DNA from: Alphaproteobacteria bacterium
GTDB lineage: Bacteria; Pseudomonadota; Alphaproteobacteria; GCA-2731375
Direction: 5' to 3'
Assembly (NCBI GenBank): GCA_030746635.1
Contig: JASLMH010000030.1
Span: 1-35,992 of the forward strand
Length of the DNA stretch: 35,992 nucleotides
A model generated the notes under the pieces. The model made no database searches. It was not told the DNA's origin and saw only the letters and a list, made by a program, of their open reading frames with translations. This document shows positions 24,263 to 32,674 of this stretch, one piece after another; positions within the stretch are counted from its first letter, which is position 1; each line of letters starts with the position of its first letter. Position numbers and translations under genes: made by a program.

Positions 24263-24879
24263 CTATCCGGCTTCACCGCCACTAGGTCGACCAGGGCCGA
24301 CATGCCCTCGTGGCCGTCGCCCTCGTGCACCACGCTGTCGTGTTCCCGCAGATGCCGGATCTCCAACGCCGCGAAGGCTTCCCGCAGCATCGCGGCGGTG
24401 TACATCCTTTCGGCCTCGGGCGGGCCACCGGTACCGTATTCCAACTGCTCGGGCCGGTAGCCCTGCATCAGCAGCACGCCGCCGGGCCGCAGCGCCTGTT
24501 GCAGGCCGGCGAAGATCTCGGCCCGCAGCGGCGGCGCGGCGAACTGGAAGAAGATCGCCGCGATCACGTCGAAATCCTCGGCCGCCCAGTCCCAGGCGGC
24601 GATGTCGGCCTGGCGGGTCTCGATCCTAACGCCGCGCGCCGCCGCCAGCCGCTGCGCCTTGGCCTGGGCCACCGGCGAGAAATCGATCGACAGCACATCC
24701 AGCCCCTGCTCGGCCAGCCAGACGCCGTTGCGGCCCTCGCCGTCGGCAATCGACAGGGCCCGCTGGCCGGGCCGCAGAAGCTGCCCCTGGTCGGCCAGAA
24801 AGCCGTTCGGCGCCGTGCCGAACAGGTAGTCATCGCCTTGGTACCGCTGGTTCCAGCGTTCGCGGGCCGGGTTGGTCAT
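24259..24879 (-). CDS. Class I SAM-dependent methyltransferase, TehB-like
   Basis: A 206-residue Rossmann-fold methyltransferase. Motif I is ALSIADGEGRNGVWLAEQG (residues 41-59), followed by VLSIDFSPVAQAKA; the acidic loop at the end of strand 2 is Asp66. QADIAAWDW and FDVIAAIFFQFA are motifs II and III, and LRPGGVLLMQGYRP is the strand-5 region. The overall pattern resembles small tellurite/thiol-type methyltransferases (TehB-like), but the substrate is not determined. ATG 24879 overlaps the racemase-family stop (ATGA), and GGAG lies seven bases upstream. Its stop overlaps that of the ArsR gene on the other strand by four bases. Confidence 0.85.
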   Translation of the reverse strand: MTNPARERWNQRYQGDDYLFGTAPNGFLADQGQLLRPGQRALSIADGEGRNGVWLAEQGLDVLSIDFSPVAQAKAQRLAAARGVRIETRQADIAAWDWAAEDFDVIAAIFFQFAAPPLRAEIFAGLQQALRPGGVLLMQGYRPEQLEYGTGGPPEAERMYTAAMLREAFAALEIRHLREHDSVVHEGDGHEGMSALVDLVAVKPDS

Positions 24880-25664
24880 CCAGGGTCTCCATCTCGCATT
24901 CGCGGATCGGGTAGGTCGGTCGGGAAGGACCGGGGCAGCAGGCCGGATTGGAACCACTGCACGAAGGAATAGATGCTGTACACCGGCAGCCCCAGGGCGC
25001 GGCGCAGATCGGCCTGATAGGGCACCATGTTGGTGCATTCGAGCACCACGGCGCCGACCTCGGGGTGCGCGGCCAACAGCGCCCGGCCGGCCGCCAGGTT
25101 GTCCCGCCGGGCGGCCGCCACGTCCAGTTGGGGCTCGTCATCCAGCACCGCGCGGGTGAATTCCTCGCCGTCGTCGGTGCCGACCACGGGGATATCGGCA
25201 TCGACCCCGGCGGCGGTCAGATGCCCTTCGCTCAGGGCCGCCTGGCAGATGGTGATCACCCCGACCCGGCGGCCCGGCGGCAGGGTCCGTTGCACCAGCG
25301 GCACCTGCATCAGGGAGGAGGCCGCCACCGGCACCCCGGCAGCCGCCGCCAGTTCGGCCTGGAACAGCGAGAGGAAACCACAGGTGGTGGTGATGCCGTC
25401 GGCACCCTGCTCGACCAGGTCCCGCGCCGCCTCGATGAAGGCGTCCAGGCAGCCCTCGGCGCCCTGGCGCACCACCCGATCGGGCGTCGCCCCGCGTACC
25501 GTGCGGTAGAGCACCGGGAACGGCCAGGTGGCGGCGTTGCCCATGTCGCCGGGGATGCGCGGGAAGCGGCTGTCCAGCATCAGGATGCCGACGGCAGCGC
25601 CGAACACGGTCTTGCCGCCCGCCGTCACCTGCCGAGGCCGATCGCCCTTCGTATCGTCAGCCAT
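24876..25664 (-). CDS. Aspartate/glutamate racemase superfamily protein
   Basis: A 262-residue protein of the Asp/Glu/hydantoin racemase superfamily, cofactor-free enzymes with two active-site cysteines. Cys95 lies in GITTTCGFLSLFQ and Cys210 in VVLECTNMVPYQ, the expected mirror positions; VPVAASSLMQVPLV links the halves. Relatives include amino acid and hydantoin racemases, maleate isomerase and arylmalonate decarboxylase, so racemisation is not certain. ATG 25664 follows GGGAGAG. It is translationally coupled to the methyltransferase downstream (ATGA). Divergent from the alkylsulfatase-like gene across a 94-bp gap. Confidence 0.82.
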   Translation of the reverse strand: MADDTKGDRPRQVTAGGKTVFGAAVGILMLDSRFPRIPGDMGNAATWPFPVLYRTVRGATPDRVVRQGAEGCLDAFIEAARDLVEQGADGITTTCGFLSLFQAELAAAAGVPVAASSLMQVPLVQRTLPPGRRVGVITICQAALSEGHLTAAGVDADIPVVGTDDGEEFTRAVLDDEPQLDVAAARRDNLAAGRALLAAHPEVGAVVLECTNMVPYQADLRRALGLPVYSIYSFVQWFQSGLLPRSFPTDLPDPRMRDGDPG

Positions 25665-25758
25665 TGCTCTCCCTTGCCTTGGCCGGTGTTGCGGTTCAGC
25701 CTAGAAGGAATTCTCCGCCCTGGCCATGTGGGCGGACCGCGAACCAGGAGGACCCCCC

Positions 25759-27690
25759 ATGAGCCCATCCGACCGGCCGGAGCCGATCATGCCCAAGGAC
25801 GCCGAGCCGGCGACCCGAGCGGCCAACGACAAGGTGGCGGCGAGCCTGCCGTTCGACGACGTCGAGGATTTCACCGATGTGCGGCGCGGCTTCATCGGCA
25901 CCCTCGACGGCGGCAAGATCACCTCCGATAGCGGCACCCCGGTCTGGAACCTGACCCTGTACGACTTCCTGGCGGATGAAGAACCGCCGGCCACGGTGAA
26001 CCCCAGCCTGTGGCGGATCGCCCGCCTGAACATGGCCCATGGCCTGTTCAAGGTGGTCGACCGGGTCTACCAGGTTCGCGGCCTGGACATCGCCAACATG
26101 ACCATCATCGAGGGCGATAGCGGCCTGATCATCGTCGATCCCCTGACGGCGGCGGAGACCGCTCGCGCCGCCCTGGCCCTCTACCACGCCCACCGGCCGG
26201 AAAAGCCGGTGCTGGCGGTGATCTACAGCCACAGCCACGTCGACCACTACGGCGGCGTCAAGGGCGTCTTGACCGACGAGGCGGTGCGCAGCGGCGAAGC
26301 CCAGGTGTTCGCTCCCGACGGCTTCATGGAGGCGGTGGGCGGCGAGAACGTCCTCGTCGGCAACGCCATGCTGCGGCGGGCGCAGTTCCAGTTCGGCGCC
26401 CTGGTGGCGCCGGGACCGCGCGGCCAGGTCGACGCCGGCCTGGGCAAGGGGGTGGCCCGCGGCAACGTCGGCCTGATCCCGCCAACCGTGGTGATCGAGC
26501 AGCCGGTGGAAACCCACGTCATCGACGGCGTCGAAATGGTCTTCCACTTGGCGCCCGAGACCGAGGCGCCGGCCGAGATGCACATGTACCTACCGCGGTT
26601 CGCGGTGCTGAACATGGCCGAGAACGCCACCCGGCACCTGCACAATTTCTGTCCCCTGCGCGGCTCGGTGGTGCGCGACCCGCGCATGTGGTCGCATTAT
26701 CTGTCCGAGGCCAGCGAGATGTTCGGCGACCGCACGGAGGTGCTGATCGGCCAGCACCACTGGCCGACCTGGGGCCGGGAAAAGATCGGCGAGTTCCTGA
26801 CCAAGCAGCGTGATCTCTACAAGTACGTACACGACCAGACGGTGCGGCTGATGAATTTGGGCTACCGCCCGGCGGAGATCGCCGAGGTGCTGGACCTGCC
26901 GCCCGAACTGTCGGCCGAATGGTCGGTGCGCGGCTACTACGGCACCATCAGCCACAATTCCAAGGCGGTCTATCAGCGCTATCTCAGTTGGTACGACGGC
27001 AACCCGACCAACCTGAACCCGCTGCCCCCCGTGGAGACGGCCAGGAAGACCGTCGAATACATGGGCGGGGCCGAGCCCATGCTGACCCGGGCCCGGACGG
27101 ACTTCGGCAACGGCGAATTCCGCTGGGTGGCCCAGGCCATGCAGCATCTGGTGTTCGCCGAGCCGGACAACAGAGCCGCCCGGGAGCTGGGCGCCGATGC
27201 CCTGGAGCAACTCGGCTACCAGGCGGAATCGGCGACCTGGCGCAACGCCTTCCTCTACGGCGCCCAGGAACTGCGCAACGGCGTGCTGCAATTGCCGCCC
27301 CGGCCGATCCTGCCGCCCGATCTGCTGAACGGCATCGACACCGAGACCCTGTTCGATTTCATCGCCGTGCGCCTGAACGCCGGCGAGGTGATGGGCCGCC
27401 GCTTCCGCATCAACTGGCACATCACCGACAGCGACGAGAGGCTGCTGCAGAACCTGGAGAACAGCGCCCTGACCCAGGTCATGGGCAAGCAAGCCGAGGA
27501 TGCCGATGCCAGCGTCGCCACCGACCGGGCGACCCTGGTCGCCCTGTGCATCCGCCGCACCACGGTGGCCGAGGCGATCGCCGACGGCCGGTTGACGGTA
27601 ACGGGCGACGATGGGGTGGTGGCGACGCTGTTCGAGCTGCTCGACGATTTCCCCCTGCAGTTCGAGATCCTGACGCCGGGGGACCGCTGA
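25759..27690 (+). CDS. Alkylsulfatase-like metallo-beta-lactamase (SdsA type), no signal peptide
   Basis: A 643-residue homologue of SdsA-type linear alkylsulfatases, which hydrolyse alkyl sulfates such as dodecyl sulfate to alcohol and sulfate with two zinc ions. The zinc motif is IYSHSHVDHYGG (His158, His160, Asp162, His163). Glu273 in EAPAEMHMYLP, Glu288 in NMAENATRHLHN and a histidine in LIGQHHWPTWGR complete the family pattern. The middle alpha-helical part (GYRPAEIAEVLDLP) and the C-terminal SCP2-like domain are both present. Characterised SdsA1 is exported, but here the N-terminus MSPSDRPEPIMPKD has no signal peptide, suggesting a cytoplasmic enzyme. ATG 25759 has AGGAGG upstream, better than ATG 25726. 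Confidence 0.9.
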   Translation: MSPSDRPEPIMPKDAEPATRAANDKVAASLPFDDVEDFTDVRRGFIGTLDGGKITSDSGTPVWNLTLYDFLADEEPPATVNPSLWRIARLNMAHGLFKVVDRVYQVRGLDIANMTIIEGDSGLIIVDPLTAAETARAALALYHAHRPEKPVLAVIYSHSHVDHYGGVKGVLTDEAVRSGEAQVFAPDGFMEAVGGENVLVGNAMLRRAQFQFGALVAPGPRGQVDAGLGKGVARGNVGLIPPTVVIEQPVETHVIDGVEMVFHLAPETEAPAEMHMYLPRFAVLNMAENATRHLHNFCPLRGSVVRDPRMWSHYLSEASEMFGDRTEVLIGQHHWPTWGREKIGEFLTKQRDLYKYVHDQTVRLMNLGYRPAEIAEVLDLPPELSAEWSVRGYYGTISHNSKAVYQRYLSWYDGNPTNLNPLPPVETARKTVEYMGGAEPMLTRARTDFGNGEFRWVAQAMQHLVFAEPDNRAARELGADALEQLGYQAESATWRNAFLYGAQELRNGVLQLPPRPILPPDLLNGIDTETLFDFIAVRLNAGEVMGRRFRINWHITDSDERLLQNLENSALTQVMGKQAEDADASVATDRATLVALCIRRTTVAEAIADGRLTVTGDDGVVATLFELLDDFPLQFEILTPGDR

Positions 27691-27703
27691 CGGCCGGCAA
27701 AAG

Positions 27704-27726
27704 ATTGCCGGGTCAAGCCCGGCAAT
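27704..27726. repeat. REP-like hairpin 1
   Basis: Perfect 9-bp stem ATTGCCGGG/CCCGGCAAT with loop TCAAG, 14 bases after the alkylsulfatase stop. This sequence type is dispersed in many alphaproteobacterial genomes. Between convergent genes it may also act as a transcription-ending or mRNA-protecting hairpin. Confidence 0.7.
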
Positions 27727-27735
27727 GACGAATTA

Positions 27736-27758
27736 TATGATAGTCATGCCCGGACTTG
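27736..27758. repeat. REP-like hairpin 2
   Basis: Perfect 9-bp stem ATGCCCGGA/TCCGGGCAT with loop CTTGA, 9 bases after hairpin 1. Its spurious translation MPGLDPGIH is a familiar artefact in alphaproteobacterial annotations. The pair fills the gap between convergent genes. Confidence 0.7.
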
Positions 27759-27805
27759 ATCCGGGCATCCATTGGCGGCGCCGACAGAAGCCTTCCGTCC
27801 CAGCC

Positions 27806-28204
27806 CTATTCGCCGGCGCCGAGGATACCCCAGGCCTCGATCTCGACCAGCAGGCCGGGCAGCGCCAGGGCCGCCACCTCGACCAGGGTCGAGCAGGGGA
27901 AATCGCCACTGAAGAACTCGCGCCGGGCCCGCCAGACCTCCTCGCGCTGGGTGATGTCGGTGACGAAGATGGTGACCTTGATGATGTCGGCCATCTTGCC
28001 GCCGGCGGCGTCCATCAGGTGGCTGATCTTCTCGAAGATCAGCCGGGCCTGTTCGTACATGTCGTCACCGCCGGCGATCACGCCGTCCCGGTAGCCCGAG
28101 ACCATGCCGGAAATCTGCACGAAGTCGCCGGCCACCTTGCAGTTCGACCAGGTCTCCGGCTGCGGCTCGGCCACGTGCTCGCTGGTGATCCGTCGCATTT
28201 TCAT
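27806..28204 (-). CDS. RidA/YjgF-family protein
   Basis: A 132-residue Rid-family protein, small trimers of which the archetype RidA hydrolyses reactive enamines and imines. The fold pattern is clear: FVQISGMVSGYRDG, QARLIFEKISHLMDAAGGKM, DIIKVTIFVTDI and the C-terminal LVEVAALALPGLLVEIEAWG. The catalytic arginine of RidA (position 105 in the E. coli protein, P-A-R-S) is missing; the matching residues are PCSTLVEV. It is therefore a different Rid subfamily, possibly a specialised hydrolase or binder. ATG 28204 is preceded by GGGAGA. It is last of three minus-strand genes, 22 bases after the CoA racemase. Confidence 0.85.
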   Translation of the reverse strand: MKMRRITSEHVAEPQPETWSNCKVAGDFVQISGMVSGYRDGVIAGGDDMYEQARLIFEKISHLMDAAGGKMADIIKVTIFVTDITQREEVWRARREFFSGDFPCSTLVEVAALALPGLLVEIEAWGILGAGE

Positions 28205-28226
28205 GGGGAGTCTCCCTGTTTTCCGT

Positions 28227-29366
28227 TCAGGCGATGACGCCTTCGCCTCGTAGTTCCGCGATCGCCCCGGCATCGAAGCCCCAGTCGGCCAGGATCTGTT
28301 CGCTGTGCTCGCCGGGGATCGGCGGCTCGCCCTGGACCTCGGGCGGCGTGCGGTCGAAACGCGGGGCCGGGGCCGGCTGGGTGATGCCGCCGATCTCGAC
28401 GAAAGCGTCCCGGGCCCGGGCGTGGGGATGGCTGGGCGCCTCGGCCATGCTCAACACCGGGGCGAAGCAGACATCGCTGCCCTCCATGATCCGGCACCAT
28501 TCATCCCGGGTCTTCTGCTTGAACAAGGTTGCCAGCTTCTCCTTCATGACCGGCCAGGCGACGCTGTCGCTCCGATCCGGCACCGTTTCGTTCAGGCCGG
28601 CCAGCTCGAACAGCAATTGATGGAACTTCGGCTCCAGCGAGCCCACCGCGACATACTTGCCATCGGCGGTCTCGTAGGTGCCGTAGTTGTGGGCGCCGCC
28701 GTCGAGAACGTTGCTGCCGCGCCGGTCCGACCAGCCGCCGGTGCCGTGCAGGCCATAGATGCTGCTCAGCAACAAGGCCGCGCCATCGACCATGGCGGCG
28801 TCCACCACCTGGCCCTTCCCGGAGCGGCTGGTCTCCAGCAGCGCCGTGACGACGCCGAAACCCAGCAGCATGCCGCCGCCGCCGAAATCGCCGATCAGGT
28901 TCAGGGGCGGCACCGGCGGGCCGTCCTTGGGGCCGATGGCGTGCAGGGCGCCCGACAAGGCGACGTAGTTGATGTCGTGACCGGCCGCCATGGCCAGCGG
29001 GCCGTCCTGGCCCCAGCCGGTCATCCGGCCGTAGACCAGGCGGGGATTGCGCTCCAGGCACACCTCGGGGCCGATGCCCAGGCGCTCGGCCACGCCGGGC
29101 CGGAAGCCCTCGATCAGGGCATCCGCGCCCTCGACCAGGCGCAACACCGTCTCCGCCCCCTTGGGCTGTTTCAGATCCACCGCCAGCGAGCGCCGGCCGC
29201 GATGCAGCACCTGGTGCCGGGGCTCCCGCTGCACGCCCAGGTCGGCCGGCTCGACGCGATCGACGCGGATCACCTCCGCCCCCATGTCGGACAGCAGCAT
29301 GGCGCAGAACGGTCCCGGACCGATGCCGGCGATTTCGATGATCTTGAAACCGGCGAGCGGTCCCAT
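28227..29366 (-). CDS. Alpha-methylacyl-CoA racemase, CaiB/BaiF family
   Basis: A 379-residue family III CoA-transferase-fold protein, best matching alpha-methylacyl-CoA racemase. This enzyme epimerises (2R)- and (2S)-methyl-branched acyl-CoAs so that beta-oxidation can proceed. The N-terminal signature is [20 protein letters not shown]. His130 in [13 protein letters not shown] and Asp160 in [11 protein letters not shown] correspond to the catalytic pair of the racemase; [12 protein letters not shown] is also typical of it rather than of CoA transferases. ATG 29366 has AAGGAG upstream. It begins 24 bases after the acyl-CoA dehydrogenase stop, consistent with one operon for branched-chain or sterol-derived acyl-CoAs. 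Confidence 0.9.
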   Translation of the reverse strand: MGPLAGFKIIEIAGIGPGPFCAMLLSDMGAEVIRVDRVEPADLGVQREPRHQVLHRGRRSLAVDLKQPKGAETVLRLVEGADALIEGFRPGVAERLGIGPEVCLERNPRLVYGRMTGWGQDGPLAMAAGHDINYVALSGALHAIGPKDGPPVPPLNLIGDFGGGGMLLGFGVVTALLETSRSGKGQVVDAAMVDGAALLLSSIYGLHGTGGWSDRRGSNVLDGGAHNYGTYETADGKYVAVGSLEPKFHQLLFELAGLNETVPDRSDSVAWPVMKEKLATLFKQKTRDEWCRIMEGSDVCFAPVLSMAEAPSHPHARARDAFVEIGGITQPAPAPRFDRTPPEVQGEPPIPGEHSEQILADWGFDAGAIAELRGEGVIA

Positions 29367-29390
29367 GGCAATTCTCCTTCTTTCAAGACG

Positions 29391-31172
29391 TTACATGGCC
29401 AGGGCGTCGGCCACGCGGTCGGCCGGGGCGCTAGGCTGGTCCAGCAGCAGTTCGGCCGCCCGTCCCTCCAGCGGCCCGTCGTCCAGGCTCATCGGATCGT
29501 GCGGCCGCATCCGTTGGTTGATCACCAGCCGGGCCAGCAGTTGCCGACGGGCATCGCCGGTGGCCTCGGCCATCAGGGCGCCCTCGCGGGCCAGCAACAC
29601 GGCGGTCATGGCATGGTAGAGGGCATTGGTGGCCTGGCGCGAAAAGGATTCGTGCTCGGCCCTGGCGGCAACCTCGGCGGCGAAGCCGGCGGCCCGGTCG
29701 ACCACGCCGGAGAGTTCGCCCCGGAACTGCCCGGGCACGCCATCCGACTCCTCGATGATCTCGTGCAGGCCGTCGGCCAGCGCCTCGTGGGCCAGGTTCT
29801 TCGGCACCGCCCGGGTGGTGACGTCCAGGGCGACGATGGAGGAGGTGCCCTCCCACAGCACGCCGGTATGGGCGTCGCGGACCAGGCGGGCGTTCACCCA
29901 ATCCTCGATGAAGCCGTTGCCGCCCCTCGCCTCCATGGCCGCCGTGGCGACGGGGATGTTGTCGCGGCAGGCCCGGAACTTGATCAGGGGCGTCAGGATG
30001 CGCAGGGTCCGCGCCGCCCCTTCGTCGCCACCGTCCGCCTTTTCCATGGTGGCGGCGGTGTACAGAAAGGCCGAGAGGGCCTGCTCGGTCGGCAACATGA
30101 TCTTCATCAGTTGCCGGCGCATCAGGGGGTGTTTGATCAGGGGCTGGCCGAAGGCCTGGCGGCCATGGGCCACCGCCATGGCCTCGTTCAGGCAGCGGCG
30201 CATCAAGGCCGCCGCCCGGACGCCGTGGGAGAGCCGGCTGAGGTTGACCTGGTCCATGGTCTGGCGCAGGCCGCGCCCCTCCTCGCCCATCAGGTAGCCA
30301 ACGGCGCCCTCGAAGGCGACCTCGCCGGTGGCCATGGAGCGGGTGCCCAGTTTCGGCTTCAGCCGCACCATGCGGTAGGCGTTGCGGCGGCCGTCCTCCA
30401 GCCGCTTGGGCACCAGGAACAGGCTCAGACCCCGGCTGCCCTTGCCTTGGCCGGCCGGGGTGCGGGCGAGGAGCAGGATGACGTCGCTGTCGATGTGGGA
30501 GCAGAACCACTTGTCGCCGTGAATGCGCCAGTTCTCGCCGTCGTGGCGGGCCGCGACCTCCAGGTTGGCGACGTCGGAGCCGCCGGCCCGCTCGGTCATC
30601 AACTGGGTGCCGGTCCACATCTCCTCCCGGCTCGGCGCCAGCATGCGGGGCAGGTAGCGTTCGCGGATCTCCGCCTCGGCATAGCGGCCGACCATGAAGG
30701 CGGCGGTATCGCACAGGCTGATCGGGCACATCAGGCCGAACTCGCCCTGTACGTAGAGGTACTTGACGGCGTATTTGGCCAGCGGGCCCATGGGCTCCGG
30801 CCAGCCCAAGACGCCGCCGCGATGGCTCATGGCATGCAGGCCGAAATCGTCGATGGCGATCTTCTCCATCTCGCGATAGGCGGGGTGGTGCTCGACCCAG
30901 TCGTCGTCGCGGCCATAGCGGTCGCGCGGGTGCAGGATCGGTGCGTGGACGTCGGCCAGCCGGGCCAGCTGGTCGAGCCGGCCGCCGGCGATGCCGCCCA
31001 GGCGATGGAGGTGCGGCTGCAAATGGTCGTGCAGGGCCGGCGCCATGTAGTGCGGCAGGATGGCGCCGAAGGCCGGGTCGAGGTCGTAGAAATTCTCGCC
31101 CTGGCAGTCCGGGGCCAGCCAGTCGGCGCCGGTTCTGTCAGAGGTTTCGGCCGCCGCCGCGCCCTGGGTCAT
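29391..31172 (-). CDS. AidB-like acyl-CoA dehydrogenase family protein
   Basis: A 593-residue flavoprotein of the acyl-CoA dehydrogenase superfamily, in the long AidB-like branch. TGTQLMTERAGGSDVANLEV (first half) and DKWFCSHIDSDVILLLAR match the FAD/substrate middle domain. EARGGNGFIEDW and LWEGTSSIVALDV in the C-terminal helices are the AidB-type versions of the family signatures. It would remove two hydrogens from an acyl-CoA; AidB itself binds DNA and protects against alkylation, so the function is not fixed. The downstream methylacyl-CoA racemase points to acyl-CoA metabolism. ATG 31172 follows GGAG. The 222-bp upstream gap contains a long inverted repeat. Confidence 0.88.
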   Translation of the reverse strand: MTQGAAAAETSDRTGADWLAPDCQGENFYDLDPAFGAILPHYMAPALHDHLQPHLHRLGGIAGGRLDQLARLADVHAPILHPRDRYGRDDDWVEHHPAYREMEKIAIDDFGLHAMSHRGGVLGWPEPMGPLAKYAVKYLYVQGEFGLMCPISLCDTAAFMVGRYAEAEIRERYLPRMLAPSREEMWTGTQLMTERAGGSDVANLEVAARHDGENWRIHGDKWFCSHIDSDVILLLARTPAGQGKGSRGLSLFLVPKRLEDGRRNAYRMVRLKPKLGTRSMATGEVAFEGAVGYLMGEEGRGLRQTMDQVNLSRLSHGVRAAALMRRCLNEAMAVAHGRQAFGQPLIKHPLMRRQLMKIMLPTEQALSAFLYTAATMEKADGGDEGAARTLRILTPLIKFRACRDNIPVATAAMEARGGNGFIEDWVNARLVRDAHTGVLWEGTSSIVALDVTTRAVPKNLAHEALADGLHEIIEESDGVPGQFRGELSGVVDRAAGFAAEVAARAEHESFSRQATNALYHAMTAVLLAREGALMAEATGDARRQLLARLVINQRMRPHDPMSLDDGPLEGRAAELLLDQPSAPADRVADALAM

Positions 31173-31272
31173 GGTTGGTCTCCGCCATCAAATGGACTCA
31201 CGCACTACCGCTTCAACAAGCCAGCACCGGCGCCGGTATGTCAAATCGGCGGGCGCGAGCCGGACGCCATGG

Positions 31273-31358
31273 TTCGAGACGGGCGCTGCGCGCCCTCCTC
31301 ACCATGAGGTTGATTTTCGATCCTCACCTTGAGGAGCCCGCGCAGCGGGCGTCTCGAA
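31273..31358. repeat. Long imperfect inverted repeat
   Basis: Two 37-base arms (31273-31309 and 31322-31358) pair with 7 mismatches around an 11-base spacer. Each arm includes the short palindrome CCTCACC(A/T)TGAGG and a TTCGAGACG end. The motif family is known as a dispersed repeat in Alphaproteobacteria. It lies between the acyl-CoA dehydrogenase start and the dehydratase-like gene's stop, both on the minus strand. Confidence 0.65.
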
Positions 31359-31394
31359 GAGTGACGGGGACGCGCGATGAAATCGCCTTTGGAC

Positions 31395-32579
31395 CTAAAG
31401 CGGCTCTTCGCCCATCTCCAGGTGCAGGGCCTCGCCCTCGTAGGGGTGGGCCAGGGCGACCGCTTCGTTCAGTTCGACGCCGAGGCCCGGTTCGGCGGGC
31501 GGGATGACGTAGCCGTCCTGCCATTGCATCGGCCGGCGCAGGATGTCGGCGTGGAAGCCGCCCCAGGTCCGGATGCTCTCCAGGATCAGGAAGTTGGGAC
31601 TGCAGGTGGCGAGCTGGATGTTGGCGGCGCCCTCGATCGGCCCGCAATAGAGGTGCGGGGCGATCTGGGCGTAACGGGTCTCGGCCATGCCGGCGATCTT
31701 CTTGGCCTCCAGGATGCCGCCGACCCGGCCCAGGGCCATCTGCAGGATCGCCGCCGCCCCGGTGTCCAGCACCCGGGCGAACTCGTACTTGGTGGTCAGC
31801 CGCTCGCCGGTGGCGATGGGGATCGAGGTCTGGCGCGCCACCCGGGCCATCTGCTCGGGCATCTCCGGCGGCGTCGGCTCCTCCAACCACAACGGATCGT
31901 AGGGTTCGAGGCGTTTGGCCAGGCGGATGGCGCCGGCGGCGGTGAACTGGCCGTGAGTACCGAACAGCAGATCGGCCTTGCTGCCGACGGCGTCACGCAA
32001 CTTGCCCATGAAGGCTTCCGAACGCTCCAGGCTTTCCAGGTCCGGTTGTCGGCCATCGTAGACAGTATAGGGCCCGGCCGGATCGAACTTGACGGCGGTG
32101 AAGCCGCGCGCCACCTCCTCCGCCGCCCGCTCCGCCGCCAGGTCCGGGTCGCTGTAGACGTCCGTGGCATCGCCGTCCCTGGGGTAGAGGTAGGTGTAGC
32201 TGCGCAACCGTTCGTGCACCTGGCCGCCGAGCAATTCATAGACCGGCTTGCCCACTTCCTTGCCGATGATGTCCCAACAGGCCATTTCCAGCCCCGACAG
32301 CACCCCCATCAGCGAGACGTCCGGGCGCAGGGTGTAACCGGCGCCGTAGACGCTGCGCCACAATCGCTCGATCTTGAAGGGATCGCGGCCGATCAGGTGG
32401 CGCTGGCCGACGTCCTCGATCATCCGGGCCACGACGTGCGGGCCGAAGCTGGCGGCGTAGACCTCGCCGATACCGGTGACGCCGCCGTCGGTGGTCAGCT
32501 TGACGAAGATGAAATAGCGGCCGCCGAAATGGGGTGGCGGATTGCCCACCACGAAGGTCTGTAGGTCCTGGATCTGCAT
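31395..32579 (-). CDS. Enolase-superfamily (mandelate racemase/muconate lactonizing) enzyme
   Basis: A 394-residue enolase-superfamily enzyme, most like sugar-acid dehydratases of the galactonate/mannonate type, which abstract a proton next to a carboxylate. GRDPFKIERLWRSVYG and GLEMACWDIIGKEVGKPVYE fit the capping domain. In the barrel, Lys164 (TAVKFD), Glu234 (WLEEP), Glu259 (GER) and His309 (APHLYCGP) are in place. The first metal ligand, normally Asp as in D-x-H-G-R, is absent: the stretch reads FGTHGQFT (206-213), with Gly207 at that position. The enzyme may use another ligand or form an uncharacterised subgroup. ATG 32579 follows GAGGG. Divergent from the radical SAM gene. Confidence 0.85.
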   Translation of the reverse strand: MQIQDLQTFVVGNPPPHFGGRYFIFVKLTTDGGVTGIGEVYAASFGPHVVARMIEDVGQRHLIGRDPFKIERLWRSVYGAGYTLRPDVSLMGVLSGLEMACWDIIGKEVGKPVYELLGGQVHERLRSYTYLYPRDGDATDVYSDPDLAAERAAEEVARGFTAVKFDPAGPYTVYDGRQPDLESLERSEAFMGKLRDAVGSKADLLFGTHGQFTAAGAIRLAKRLEPYDPLWLEEPTPPEMPEQMARVARQTSIPIATGERLTTKYEFARVLDTGAAAILQMALGRVGGILEAKKIAGMAETRYAQIAPHLYCGPIEGAANIQLATCSPNFLILESIRTWGGFHADILRRPMQWQDGYVIPPAEPGLGVELNEAVALAHPYEGEALHLEMGEEPL

Positions 32580-32674
32580 CGTCGCCCTCGCACCGCCGGT
32601 TCGTTCGTCGTGGCGAGGATAGCGCAGCCGGCGGGGCCATGGGCGGGTGACTTTCGCCCCGCCTCGAAAACGGG

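Noticed and set aside
27725-28237. Plus-strand frame beginning MTNYMIVMPGLDPGIHW
   Set aside because: It starts in the REP-like hairpins, whose translation MPGLDPGIH is a known artefact, and runs antisense to the RidA gene.
28305-31307. A plus-strand open frame of 1000 codons opposite the acyl-CoA operon
   Set aside because: It spans two well-supported minus-strand genes and shows no domain; a GC-driven artefact.
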